Assembly (NCBI GenBank): GCA_034505795.1
Contig: JAPDQM010000178.1
Span: 1 to 5,859 of the forward strand
Reading direction: 5' to 3'
Length of the DNA stretch: 5,859 nt
Origin: Thermofontimicrobium_A sp034505795
GTDB taxonomy: Bacteria > Zhuqueibacterota > Zhuqueibacteria > Thermofontimicrobiales > Thermofontimicrobiaceae
A program made the position numbers and the translations under genes. Below, in pieces: positions 1 to 5,805 of the stretch. Numbering within the stretch: position 1 is the stretch's first letter; every line of letters starts with the position of its first letter. Under the pieces are notes generated by a model. That model was not told where the DNA came from and made no database searches. It worked only from the letters and a program-made list of their open reading frames with translations.

Positions 1-447
1 ACCCGACGCTGTCTGGAAGTCCTGTTGCGCTATCCGATTTCGGTCTCGATTCTCACCAAGTCACCCCTGGTATTGCGGGACATCGATTTACTCAAGAAAT
101 TTAAGAATATTGATGTGGGACTTACCATTACCACAGATCGGGATGAGATCCGCCAGATTTTCGAGCCGGCAGCACCACCGATACCGGCGCGCATTGCGGC
201 GCTACGGCAATTGCACGAACAGGGCATTCGCACCTGGGTATTTATTGGACCCGTGTTGCCTATGGATCCAGTCCACTTAGGCAACCTGGTGAAAGATTGC
301 ATTCATTACCACTACATAGATCCCATGAATTACATCCACAAGAGCCGGAGCATTTACCAGCGTCATCGCTTGGGCGAAGCACTGCGCCCGGCTTATTTTG
401 AAAACTGCCGGGCGATACTGGAGCAGCTTCTCAACTGTGATTATTGA
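1..447 (+). CDS. SPL-family radical SAM protein, C-terminal part (5' end outside window)
   Basis: The reading frame is open from the first base of the window and ends at a TGA, giving 148 residues of a longer protein. The frame begins T-R-R-C-L-E-V-L, continuous with the later sequence, so the TTG at base 25 is not a real start. Motifs typical of the spore-photolyase-like radical SAM group (COG1533, SplB-like) are visible: ILTKSPLVLRD near residues 17-27, then G-L-T-I-T-T, I-F-E-P-A-A-P-P, a GIRTWVFIGPVLP strand-loop, and a late D-P-M-N-Y-I-H-K segment. These belong to the C-terminal half of the radical SAM barrel. The CxxxCxxC cluster that binds the 4Fe-4S centre must lie upstream of the window. 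Members cleave S-adenosylmethionine to start radical chemistry. Most members of this broad group have no assigned substrate, so DNA repair should not be assumed. The gene converges on the NtrC-type regulator and overlaps its 3' end by 17 bp. Family assignment is strong; function is unknown. Confidence 0.85.
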   Translation, partial: TRRCLEVLLRYPISVSILTKSPLVLRDIDLLKKFKNIDVGLTITTDRDEIRQIFEPAAPPIPARIAALRQLHEQGIRTWVFIGPVLPMDPVHLGNLVKDCIHYHYIDPMNYIHKSRSIYQRHRLGEALRPAYFENCRAILEQLLNCDY

Positions 448-1798
448 GACCGTGTTTTTTCATTTTCAAGGTCAAATTAGAGCGATCGAGACCGATGGCT
501 TTGGCTGTATTGCTAATGTGCCAATTGTGCTTGGTCAATTGATGAACGAGATAATCTCGCTCACAGGCATCATTGAATTCTCGAATCGGCAGATCAAAGT
601 ACTTGGAGATGGCTGCTTGGGGTGAAGCAATGGGATCGAACGCGACGGCGGCGGGCTGGATGGTATCGCCATCAGTGAGCACAATCGCCCGGTAAATGAT
701 GTTTTCCAGTTCCCGGACATTGCCGTGAAAATCATAATGCAACAGCGCGCGCATGGCCTCGGGCGAGATTGTCATGTTGGGCTTTCTATTTTTGCGGCTA
801 TAAATTTTGATAAAATGATCCACCAGCAAGGGAATGTCCTCTCGACGTTCCCGCAGCGGAGGAATCTCAATGGTAACCACATTGAGACGGAAATAAAGAT
901 CGGATCGGAATTTGCCCTGCTCGATGGCGCTTTTTAGATTGACTGCTGTGGCAGCAATCACTCTGGCATCCACGTTGATCACCTCTTCGCCTCCTACACG
1001 TTCAATGGTGCCTTCTTGCAGAAATCGCAGCAGCTTCATTTGTTGCGGTGGTTCCAGTTCGCCGATTTCATCGATGAACAAAGTGCCTCCGTTAGCGCGC
1101 TCGAGTTTCCCCATTTTTCGTTTATGTGCACTGGTAAAGGCGCCTTTCTCATGGCCGAATAGTTCGCTCTCGATCAGCGTCGGCGCAATGGTCGAACAAT
1201 CCGCAATCATCAAATCCCGATCTTTCCGCGGGCTGTTATAATGAATCACCTTGGCCACATGCTCTTTGCCGGTGCCGCTTTCTCCCAGAATCAACACCGG
1301 CGCATCGCTCGATGCCACCTTTTGGATGCGTTCGAGCATGGCCAGCATTTTGGGACTGTTACCGATGAGCGTATTCAAGGTAAATTTTTGTTGCGCTTCT
1401 TGTGCCTGGTAATCCTTTTCGCGGGATAGATTGAATTGCTCTACCGCCCGCTGGATGCTGGGCACCAGCAATCGATATTTGATTGGCTTATCAAAAAAGT
1501 CAAATGCTCCTGCTTGACGGGCTTTTTTGATGGTTTCGGTATCGCCATAAGCCGTGAGGATGATTACGCAGGTATCGGGATACTCTTTGCGAAATTGCTG
1601 CAACACGCTGAAGCCGTCCATTTTGGGCAATTTCAGATCGAGTAACACAACGCTGAATGTAGTGCGGCTGGCCTTTTCCAGCGCGATTTCGCCGCTGGGC
1701 GCTTGTTCTAGAATAAAGCCTTCCTGGCTAAGGTAGCGAGCAATTTGTTCCCTAACTTGGGCTTCGTCTTCGACAATTAAAATCTTGGCCCCGGTCAT
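431..1798 (-). CDS. NtrC/AtoC-type sigma-54-dependent response regulator
   Basis: A complete 455-aa protein with the standard three-domain layout. The receiver (about 4-120) has acidic pair D11/E12, phosphoacceptor D54, T82 and K104 followed by P105, so it should accept phosphate. The AAA+ domain (about 144-330) has Walker A GESGTGKE (172-179), the sigma-54 contact loop as GAFTSA (219-224) instead of the usual GAFTGA, Walker B LFIDEI (240-245), and arginine-finger candidates R298 and R304. The GNVREL segment (359-364) marks sensor II. The C-terminus (about 411-450) is a Fis-type helix-turn-helix ending in a K-M-K-K-H-G-L segment. By family knowledge it binds upstream DNA as an oligomer and remodels sigma-54 RNA polymerase. 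The ATG start is supported by GAGGAG at 1804-1809, five bases upstream. It lies about 440 bp downstream of the kinase operon on the same strand and probably has its own promoter. It could be the output regulator for those kinases, which is inference. Target genes are not visible. Confidence 0.95.
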   Translation of the reverse strand: MTGAKILIVEDEAQVREQIARYLSQEGFILEQAPSGEIALEKASRTTFSVVLLDLKLPKMDGFSVLQQFRKEYPDTCVIILTAYGDTETIKKARQAGAFDFFDKPIKYRLLVPSIQRAVEQFNLSREKDYQAQEAQQKFTLNTLIGNSPKMLAMLERIQKVASSDAPVLILGESGTGKEHVAKVIHYNSPRKDRDLMIADCSTIAPTLIESELFGHEKGAFTSAHKRKMGKLERANGGTLFIDEIGELEPPQQMKLLRFLQEGTIERVGGEEVINVDARVIAATAVNLKSAIEQGKFRSDLYFRLNVVTIEIPPLRERREDIPLLVDHFIKIYSRKNRKPNMTISPEAMRALLHYDFHGNVRELENIIYRAIVLTDGDTIQPAAVAFDPIASPQAAISKYFDLPIREFNDACERDYLVHQLTKHNWHISNTAKAIGLDRSNLTLKMKKHGLNNHS

Positions 1799-1973
1799 CT
1801 ATACTCCTCTGTTTGGTTATAAAATGTGGATCAACCCGATGAATGGAACTAAACCATCCCATCCTGTCAGTTACGTGTCTGCTGAGCGATACAAAAGACG
1901 ACACTCAATGGTTTAATGCATAAAGCGCAGGTAGGATTATTAGAATTTTTGGAAATGATCGTAATCGAATCCG

Positions 1974-1986
1974 CCTGACAATCAGG
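1974..1986. repeat. Short perfect hairpin CCTGA-CAA-TCAGG
   Basis: A perfect 5-bp inverted repeat around a 3-nt loop, inside the gene-free stretch. It would fall in the leader of the regulator transcript if transcription starts near 2140. A hairpin this small occurs by chance fairly often, so no role is assigned. Confidence 0.3.
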
Positions 1987-2077
1987 GACGAATGGCAAAG
2001 CTGGCAATTTTGAGCCTAGATGTGTTTGTTGCATTCAAAGAAAGTAAAGTGTCCGCATAATTTGTAGTCCCTCATGG

Positions 2078-2094
2078 TGATAGTTATGCTATCA
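2078..2094. repeat. Inverted repeat TGATAG-N5-CTATCA
   Basis: A perfect 6-bp inverted repeat with a 5-nt spacer (ttatg), followed on the plus strand by a T-rich run (ttttt at about 2098-2102). The stem is AT-rich, so it is a weak terminator candidate; it could instead be a protein-binding dyad. No plus-strand gene lies just upstream to be terminated, which favours an operator or chance. Confidence 0.3.
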
Positions 2095-2136
2095 TAATTT
2101 TTGCCACGATTTTGGTTTGGATGTATTGCTCCCCCT

Positions 2137-2153
2137 GATCAATTGCAATGATC
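2137..2153. promoter_or_regulatory. Imperfect 17-bp dyad overlapping a candidate -10 box (possible operator)
   Basis: GATCA and TGATC form 5-bp arms around a 7-nt centre that is itself nearly palindromic (ATTGCAAT). The minus-strand half contains the GATCAT proposed as the -10 of the regulator promoter. A protein bound here would be placed to block polymerase. Autoregulation by the downstream NtrC-type protein is possible but is only inferred. Confidence 0.35.
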
Positions 2154-2176
2154 GTTTAGCTGGGTGCTTATGTCAA
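2148..2176 (-). promoter_or_regulatory. Candidate sigma-70-type promoter for the NtrC-type regulator
   Basis: On the minus strand there is a perfect TTGACA -35 (2171-2176), a 17-bp spacer, and GATCAT (2148-2153), which matches four of six bases of TATAAT. Spacing is ideal and the only gene downstream is the NtrC-type regulator. Transcription would begin near 2140, leaving a leader of about 340 nt. The -10 is weak, and promoter consensus varies outside Proteobacteria and Firmicutes, so this remains a candidate. Confidence 0.4.
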
Positions 2177-2203
2177 TCCAAGGCAGTTTAACGAGCCGGT
2201 GTT

Positions 2204-2227
2204 TTGTAAAATCGCTGGCTCCGCCAG
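2204..2227 (-). terminator. Candidate intrinsic terminator after the kinase operon
   Basis: Read on the minus strand, CTGGC-GGA-GCCAG (2227 down to 2215) forms a perfect 5-bp GC-rich stem with a 3-nt loop. It begins 11 nt after the stop codon of the 127-aa receiver gene and is followed by CGATTTTAC. The placement is right for ending the operon, but the stem is short and the T-run is interrupted, so termination may be partial and some read-through into the regulator gene is possible. Confidence 0.4.
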
Positions 2228-2238
2228 ACAACATTCAG

Positions 2239-2622
2239 TCACTGTTTCGAGAGAATGCCCTGGATGCGCTGGGGTAGCGATTTCCAGATCGCCGGATGCA
2301 GAATGATGACTTCGGCCACGCCCAGTTCTTTCTGATCCAATTCGGATTCCGTCGCCGAGACGATCACAATGGGAATGGCCGGGTTGATTTTTTTGAACAT
2401 GGGAATATAGGTCTTTGCGGTTCGGGCGCCGGCCTTTTCGGCTTTTAAGTTATAATCCAATAACACCAGGTCAAAATGATTCTTGCCAAAAAGTTTAACG
2501 CCATCCTCAGCCGATGGAGTGCATTTGACCAAATACCCCGCGACGTCCAACCATCTCTGGATTTGATCTAACATGTCCTTCTCATCGTTCACCACCAAAA
2601 TATTTTTTTGCCCTTGTTGCAT
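2239..2622 (-). CDS. Degenerate receiver-only protein (CheY-like)
   Basis: A 127-aa protein made of a single receiver domain with no output domain. The first strand reads ILVVNDE, so the usual acidic pair is N12-D13. The phosphoacceptor is D56 in LVLLDYNL, and S89 sits at the switch Ser/Thr position. The lysine normally preceding proline after strand 5 is replaced by histidine (L108-H109-P110). The loop after D56 is about five residues longer than in the neighbouring NtrC-type receiver and lacks the usual proline. Loss of the lysine and of one acidic residue suggests weak, altered or absent phosphorylation, though D56 remains. It starts at an ATG with GAGGAG six bases upstream (2629-2634) and lies 15 nt after the four-GAF kinase gene, so the two are surely co-transcribed. 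A role as modulator or phosphate sink for that kinase is inference. Confidence 0.88.
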   Translation of the reverse strand: MQQGQKNILVVNDEKDMLDQIQRWLDVAGYLVKCTPSAEDGVKLFGKNHFDLVLLDYNLKAEKAGARTAKTYIPMFKKINPAIPIVIVSATESELDQKELGVAEVIILHPAIWKSLPQRIQGILSKQ

Positions 2623-2637
2623 GAGTCGCTCCTCAGA

Positions 2638-5379
2638 TTAATGTGCTTGTTGATAAGGCAATCGAATTCTAATTTTCGTACCTTTACCCTTTACACTGCG
2701 CATGCTGATCTTGCCGTTATGGTCGGTTTCCACAATTCGCTTGCAATTGGTTAGACCCAAACCAAAGCCTCCTTTTTTGGATGAAAAAAATGGATTCCAG
2801 ATTTTGTCCTGAACCTCCTTCTCGATGCCTTCGCCGGTATCGGTGAAGAAAATTTCGAAAAAGTTGCTATGGCACTTGGCATTGATGATAATGGTTCCGC
2901 CGCCGGGCATAGCCTCGACAGCATTTTTAATCAGGTTGATAAACACGCGTTTCAGACGCAACGGATCCACCTCGGCATAAAAATCCAATGAATCAAAATC
3001 AATCCTGGTGTTTACCCGTTCCCGACGCAAGTAGCCAGAGGTGAGATTTAGCGTGACACGCAGCATTTCCGCTAAATTGGCCGAAACAAATTGTGGCGGC
3101 AAGGTGCGGGACCGTTCCATAAGATCGCCGGTCATCTGTTCGATCCGTTCTACCTGGGCCTCGATTTTCTTCATGGCGTCTATCACATCGGCCATGGTAA
3201 GCTGATTGTTTTCGTAAAGGTATTCGATCCATTGGACGTCGCCGGAAATCAGCGCCGAGGCCGTGCGAATATCGTGCGTCAGTCCGGCCAGGGCATCGCT
3301 GACCACGGCCACACCGGTAACCTCGGTCAATTGAAATTGCGTATCCGCCAACTGCTCATTGAGTTGCGCATTGTCGATGGCCACGCCAGCTTGATTGGCC
3401 AACTGCTGCAGTAAATCGACATCGTGGTGCCCGAAATCATTTTTTCGCGTGCTCTCCACATTGATCAATCCGATTACCTCGTCGTTAAAAAGAATGGGAA
3501 CAATCAATTCGGATTGGACCAAGGGATCGATTTCGACATAGTGCGGGTTCTTTTTGACATCCGGACAAAGATAATAGCGCTTGGTTTGAATGACAACTCC
3601 CGTGATGCCCTCATGCAGCGATTTTTTGACATGAAGATAATTTTTAATTGATGACTTTTCGCCGGCAAAAGCCTTTGCTTCAACCAACTCGTGTTCCCGG
3701 TCGATAAGCTGCACATAAAGCCGTCGATTTTTGGGCCCGATAGCCAGGAGTGCCTCATTCGCCAAGAGATCAAATACCCGATCCAGTTGCTGCGTGGCGG
3801 TAATTTTCTTGCCGATTTCATACAGTGATTTGAATTGCTGCAATCGAATGTCACACAATTCGCCAATTTTGGCCGCAATCGCTGTATTGTCGGCCAGTGC
3901 CTGCAAAATCTCTGCATCATGTTGATTGAAGGCATTGAGCTCGGTGCTCTCAATGTCTAACACGCCAATGACCTCGTTGCGAAAACGGAGCGGAATACAG
4001 ATTTCTGATCGCGTACTTGGAAAAATCTCTAAATAAAGCGGATCGGTTTTAACGTCGTTCGCCAGATGCGGCCGACCGTTTCTCGCCACCCAGGCTACTA
4101 TGCTTTGCTCTTGATTCAAGTCCACCACAAATTCGATATTGCGTCCCTCTGGAAGATCACCGCTAATGGCCTTGGTTTCCAGCATATTTTTTTCACGATC
4201 GATCATCATTACAAAACAAATTTTATTGCCCTGTCCCACAATATGCAAGCTTTGCTGCGCAATCATGGTCAGGATTTCGGTTAGGCTTTTTCGCTGGCTT
4301 AAGGCCTCGCCCACCTGTTTGAGGGTATTAAAATCACCCGTTTTTTCTTCCGCAATTTTGAACAATTGGGCATTGCGGAGCGCAATGGCCGCTTCACTGG
4401 CCAGCATGGTCAGCACTTTTAAGTCTCTTTTGGTGAAGGCGTTGAACTCGGCGCTCTCGATATCCAGAATGCCCTTCACATCGCCATCGATGATCAGAGG
4501 GGCAGCAATTTCCGATCGGGCTTCCGGCCAGGTCGCAAAATAGTAGGGATCCTCGGTAACATCGGGGCAAAGATAGGACTCGCCGGTTTTGAGCACATGG
4601 CCGATGATGCCTTCACCCAATTCAATATTGGGCAGCGGCCGTTCTGGCATTTTGAGATTGTCCGGAAATTTGCGATACCAATTTTTGGTGATCAAATCTT
4701 TGTACCATAAAAAGGCAATCTTGGTATCGGCGATTTGTTGCGCTGCTTTTAAGATATTCTTTAACACCTGGTCGAGTTCTAATGAGGACGTGATGTCTTT
4801 GGCAATCTCTACAATAAAGTCTAAATCAGTATTCTCCGATTTTAGGTGACTAAACAGATTAGCATTTTGAATAGCCACCGCCGCATGCCCGGCCAAAATT
4901 TCCAGCATAATGGATTCGGTTTTGGATAGCGGCGTCATGTTTTTTAAATAAAAATTCAAAACACCCAGTATTTTTCCCGCCACTCGCAATGGCAGAAAAA
5001 TGCCGGTGCCGATTTGCTGCTGGTTGACAACATCGGTAGGAATAACAGCGGCAAATTCTTGCGGTTCATGGCTGATGATCGTCTTTCCGGTTTGAAAAGT
5101 CTTCCCAAGCAGGCTATGATCGATGGGAAATCTGTTCGGGAAGCGCTCAGATTCATCGAGGCCTTGTTGCGCCTCCAGTTGTAATTGGTTGTCATTGATA
5201 TGATAAATGAATAACAATCCAATTTTCGGCTGCAGTCGCAAGCTGAAATTGGAATTTAAAATGCTGGCAAATACGTCATTGATATTGAGATTGGCAAACA
5301 TGCGGCGGTTGTTTTCCAGCAAAATTTCGACAAATTCCATCGGCAACGAGGCTAAGTCGGTTGTGAGTGGCTTTTTCAT
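2638..5379 (-). CDS. Soluble histidine kinase with four tandem GAF domains
   Basis: A complete 913-aa protein with no membrane segment or signal peptide, so it should act in the cytoplasm. Four GAF sensor domains lie at about 18-175, 185-340, 350-505 and 512-672. The last three share a repeated pattern: a D-V-x-x-(D/N)-P loop, then (R/Q)SE, then a G-x-(I/L)-(D/N)-(I/V)-E-S strand. The phosphoacceptor region (about 690-760) has H702 in LTHDIRT. The ATPase domain (about 768-907) shows N815/N819 (N box), DTGEGI (847-852), WNPFF (861-865) and GFGLGL (871-876), so all main ATP-binding boxes are intact. GAF domains bind small ligands, haem or chromophores in other proteins; the ligand here cannot be read from sequence. 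The ATG start has a perfect aaggaggt (5383-5390) just upstream and overlaps the preceding receiver stop as ATGA, indicating translational coupling. There is no receiver fused to it; stand-alone receivers flank it. A likely target is one of these or the NtrC-type regulator. Confidence 0.95.
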   Translation of the reverse strand: MKKPLTTDLASLPMEFVEILLENNRRMFANLNINDVFASILNSNFSLRLQPKIGLLFIYHINDNQLQLEAQQGLDESERFPNRFPIDHSLLGKTFQTGKTIISHEPQEFAAVIPTDVVNQQQIGTGIFLPLRVAGKILGVLNFYLKNMTPLSKTESIMLEILAGHAAVAIQNANLFSHLKSENTDLDFIVEIAKDITSSLELDQVLKNILKAAQQIADTKIAFLWYKDLITKNWYRKFPDNLKMPERPLPNIELGEGIIGHVLKTGESYLCPDVTEDPYYFATWPEARSEIAAPLIIDGDVKGILDIESAEFNAFTKRDLKVLTMLASEAAIALRNAQLFKIAEEKTGDFNTLKQVGEALSQRKSLTEILTMIAQQSLHIVGQGNKICFVMMIDREKNMLETKAISGDLPEGRNIEFVVDLNQEQSIVAWVARNGRPHLANDVKTDPLYLEIFPSTRSEICIPLRFRNEVIGVLDIESTELNAFNQHDAEILQALADNTAIAAKIGELCDIRLQQFKSLYEIGKKITATQQLDRVFDLLANEALLAIGPKNRRLYVQLIDREHELVEAKAFAGEKSSIKNYLHVKKSLHEGITGVVIQTKRYYLCPDVKKNPHYVEIDPLVQSELIVPILFNDEVIGLINVESTRKNDFGHHDVDLLQQLANQAGVAIDNAQLNEQLADTQFQLTEVTGVAVVSDALAGLTHDIRTASALISGDVQWIEYLYENNQLTMADVIDAMKKIEAQVERIEQMTGDLMERSRTLPPQFVSANLAEMLRVTLNLTSGYLRRERVNTRIDFDSLDFYAEVDPLRLKRVFINLIKNAVEAMPGGGTIIINAKCHSNFFEIFFTDTGEGIEKEVQDKIWNPFFSSKKGGFGLGLTNCKRIVETDHNGKISMRSVKGKGTKIRIRLPYQQAH

Positions 5380-5804
5380 GACACCTCCTTGTCCGCGTCA
5401 TCTCTCAATTGACAAAAGGTCTCGATGACTTTGTTGAACTCGATCGGCTTGGTCAAATAAGCGCTGACGCCGATTTTTTTAATGGCTGCTTCGATCTCAC
5501 GATTCATGACGGCTGTCAGGATGACCACCTTTGTCTGCGGGGCACAATTTTTGATTTTGCCGTGGCGAATATATTCCAACAATCGAATGCCCGCATTGAT
5601 GGCCGTGGTATTGCGGCCCAGTGATTTCCCGGGTGGAAACATGACATCCATCGATACCAGATCGAAGGGCCGACTTTGAAGCATTTTAATGGCTTCATCC
5701 CCGTTCAACGCCAAAGTGCATTCAAAATCGTGGCTTTCCAACTCTTTGAAATAGGGAGTCACTCCCCAGCGCTCATCTTCTACAAACAGCGTTCGTGTTT
5801 TCAT
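5376..5804 (-). CDS. Receiver-only response regulator with extended beta3-alpha3 loop
   Basis: A 142-aa single-domain receiver. It has E9/D10 as acidic pocket, D53 as phosphoacceptor in L-V-S-M-D-V, T97 as switch residue and K119-P120, so it should be competent for phosphorylation. The loop after D53 (F-P-P-G-K-S-L-G onward) is about 11 residues longer than in the NtrC-type receiver of this window, which alters the face used for partner contacts. I chose the ATG at 5802-5804 because AGGAGA (5811-5816) lies at proper distance and the receiver fold starts at once (MKTRTLFVEDE). A longer reading from 5855 would add 17 unrelated residues overlapping the upstream gene. Its start is one base after the upstream stop and its TGA overlaps the next ATG, so it is coupled on both sides. 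No output domain is present; it probably passes phosphate on or regulates by protein contact. Confidence 0.92.
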   Translation of the reverse strand: MKTRTLFVEDERWGVTPYFKELESHDFECTLALNGDEAIKMLQSRPFDLVSMDVMFPPGKSLGRNTTAINAGIRLLEYIRHGKIKNCAPQTKVVILTAVMNREIEAAIKKIGVSAYLTKPIEFNKVIETFCQLRDDADKEVS

Positions 5805-5805
5805 G

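Larger units (their letters stand above)
1799..2238. other. Intergenic region between receiver gene and NtrC-type gene
   Basis: About 440 bp with no convincing gene on either strand. It contains the regulator's Shine-Dalgarno (1804-1809), a candidate minus-strand promoter (2148-2176) with a dyad over its -10, a candidate terminator hairpin (2204-2227), a TGATAG/CTATCA hairpin (2078-2094) and a CCTGA/TCAGG hairpin (1974-1986). It also has a long-range inverted pair TAAACCAT (1850-1857) and ATGGTTTA (1908-1915). If the candidate promoter is right, the regulator mRNA would carry an untranslated leader of roughly 340 nt containing these small stems. I recognise no known riboswitch or small RNA in it. 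Confidence 0.7.

Noticed and set aside
725..1645. Plus-strand open frames opposite the NtrC-type gene
   Set aside because: Antisense shadows of an unmistakable AAA+/receiver coding sequence; no motifs or supporting ribosome sites.
1850..1915. TAAACCAT / ATGGTTTA inverted pair as ends of a mobile element
   Set aside because: Only 8 bp arms around 50 bp, no transposase and no target duplication; more likely chance or a weak RNA pairing.
1992..2060. Possible 22-codon plus-strand small gene (ATG to TAA) with AGGGA just upstream
   Set aside because: Very short, no recognisable motif, Shine-Dalgarno match weak and close, and it sits antisense to the expected leader of the regulator mRNA. Conservation in relatives would be needed to support it.
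2018..2075. Possible 19-codon minus-strand reading frame in the leader of the NtrC-type gene
   Set aside because: No Shine-Dalgarno before the ATG and no motif; consistent with chance.
2165..2182. Possible sigma-54 promoter on the minus strand (GG and GC ten bases apart in TTGGATTGACATAAGCA)
   Set aside because: Only the GG/GC core fits. The -24 box lacks CA after TGG and the -12 box reads AAGC rather than TTGC. The overlapping TTGACA promoter reading is better supported.
2999..3953. Several open frames of 64-149 codons in both directions inside the kinase gene
   Set aside because: They lie out of frame within clear GAF and kinase coding sequence and show no domain motifs of their own.
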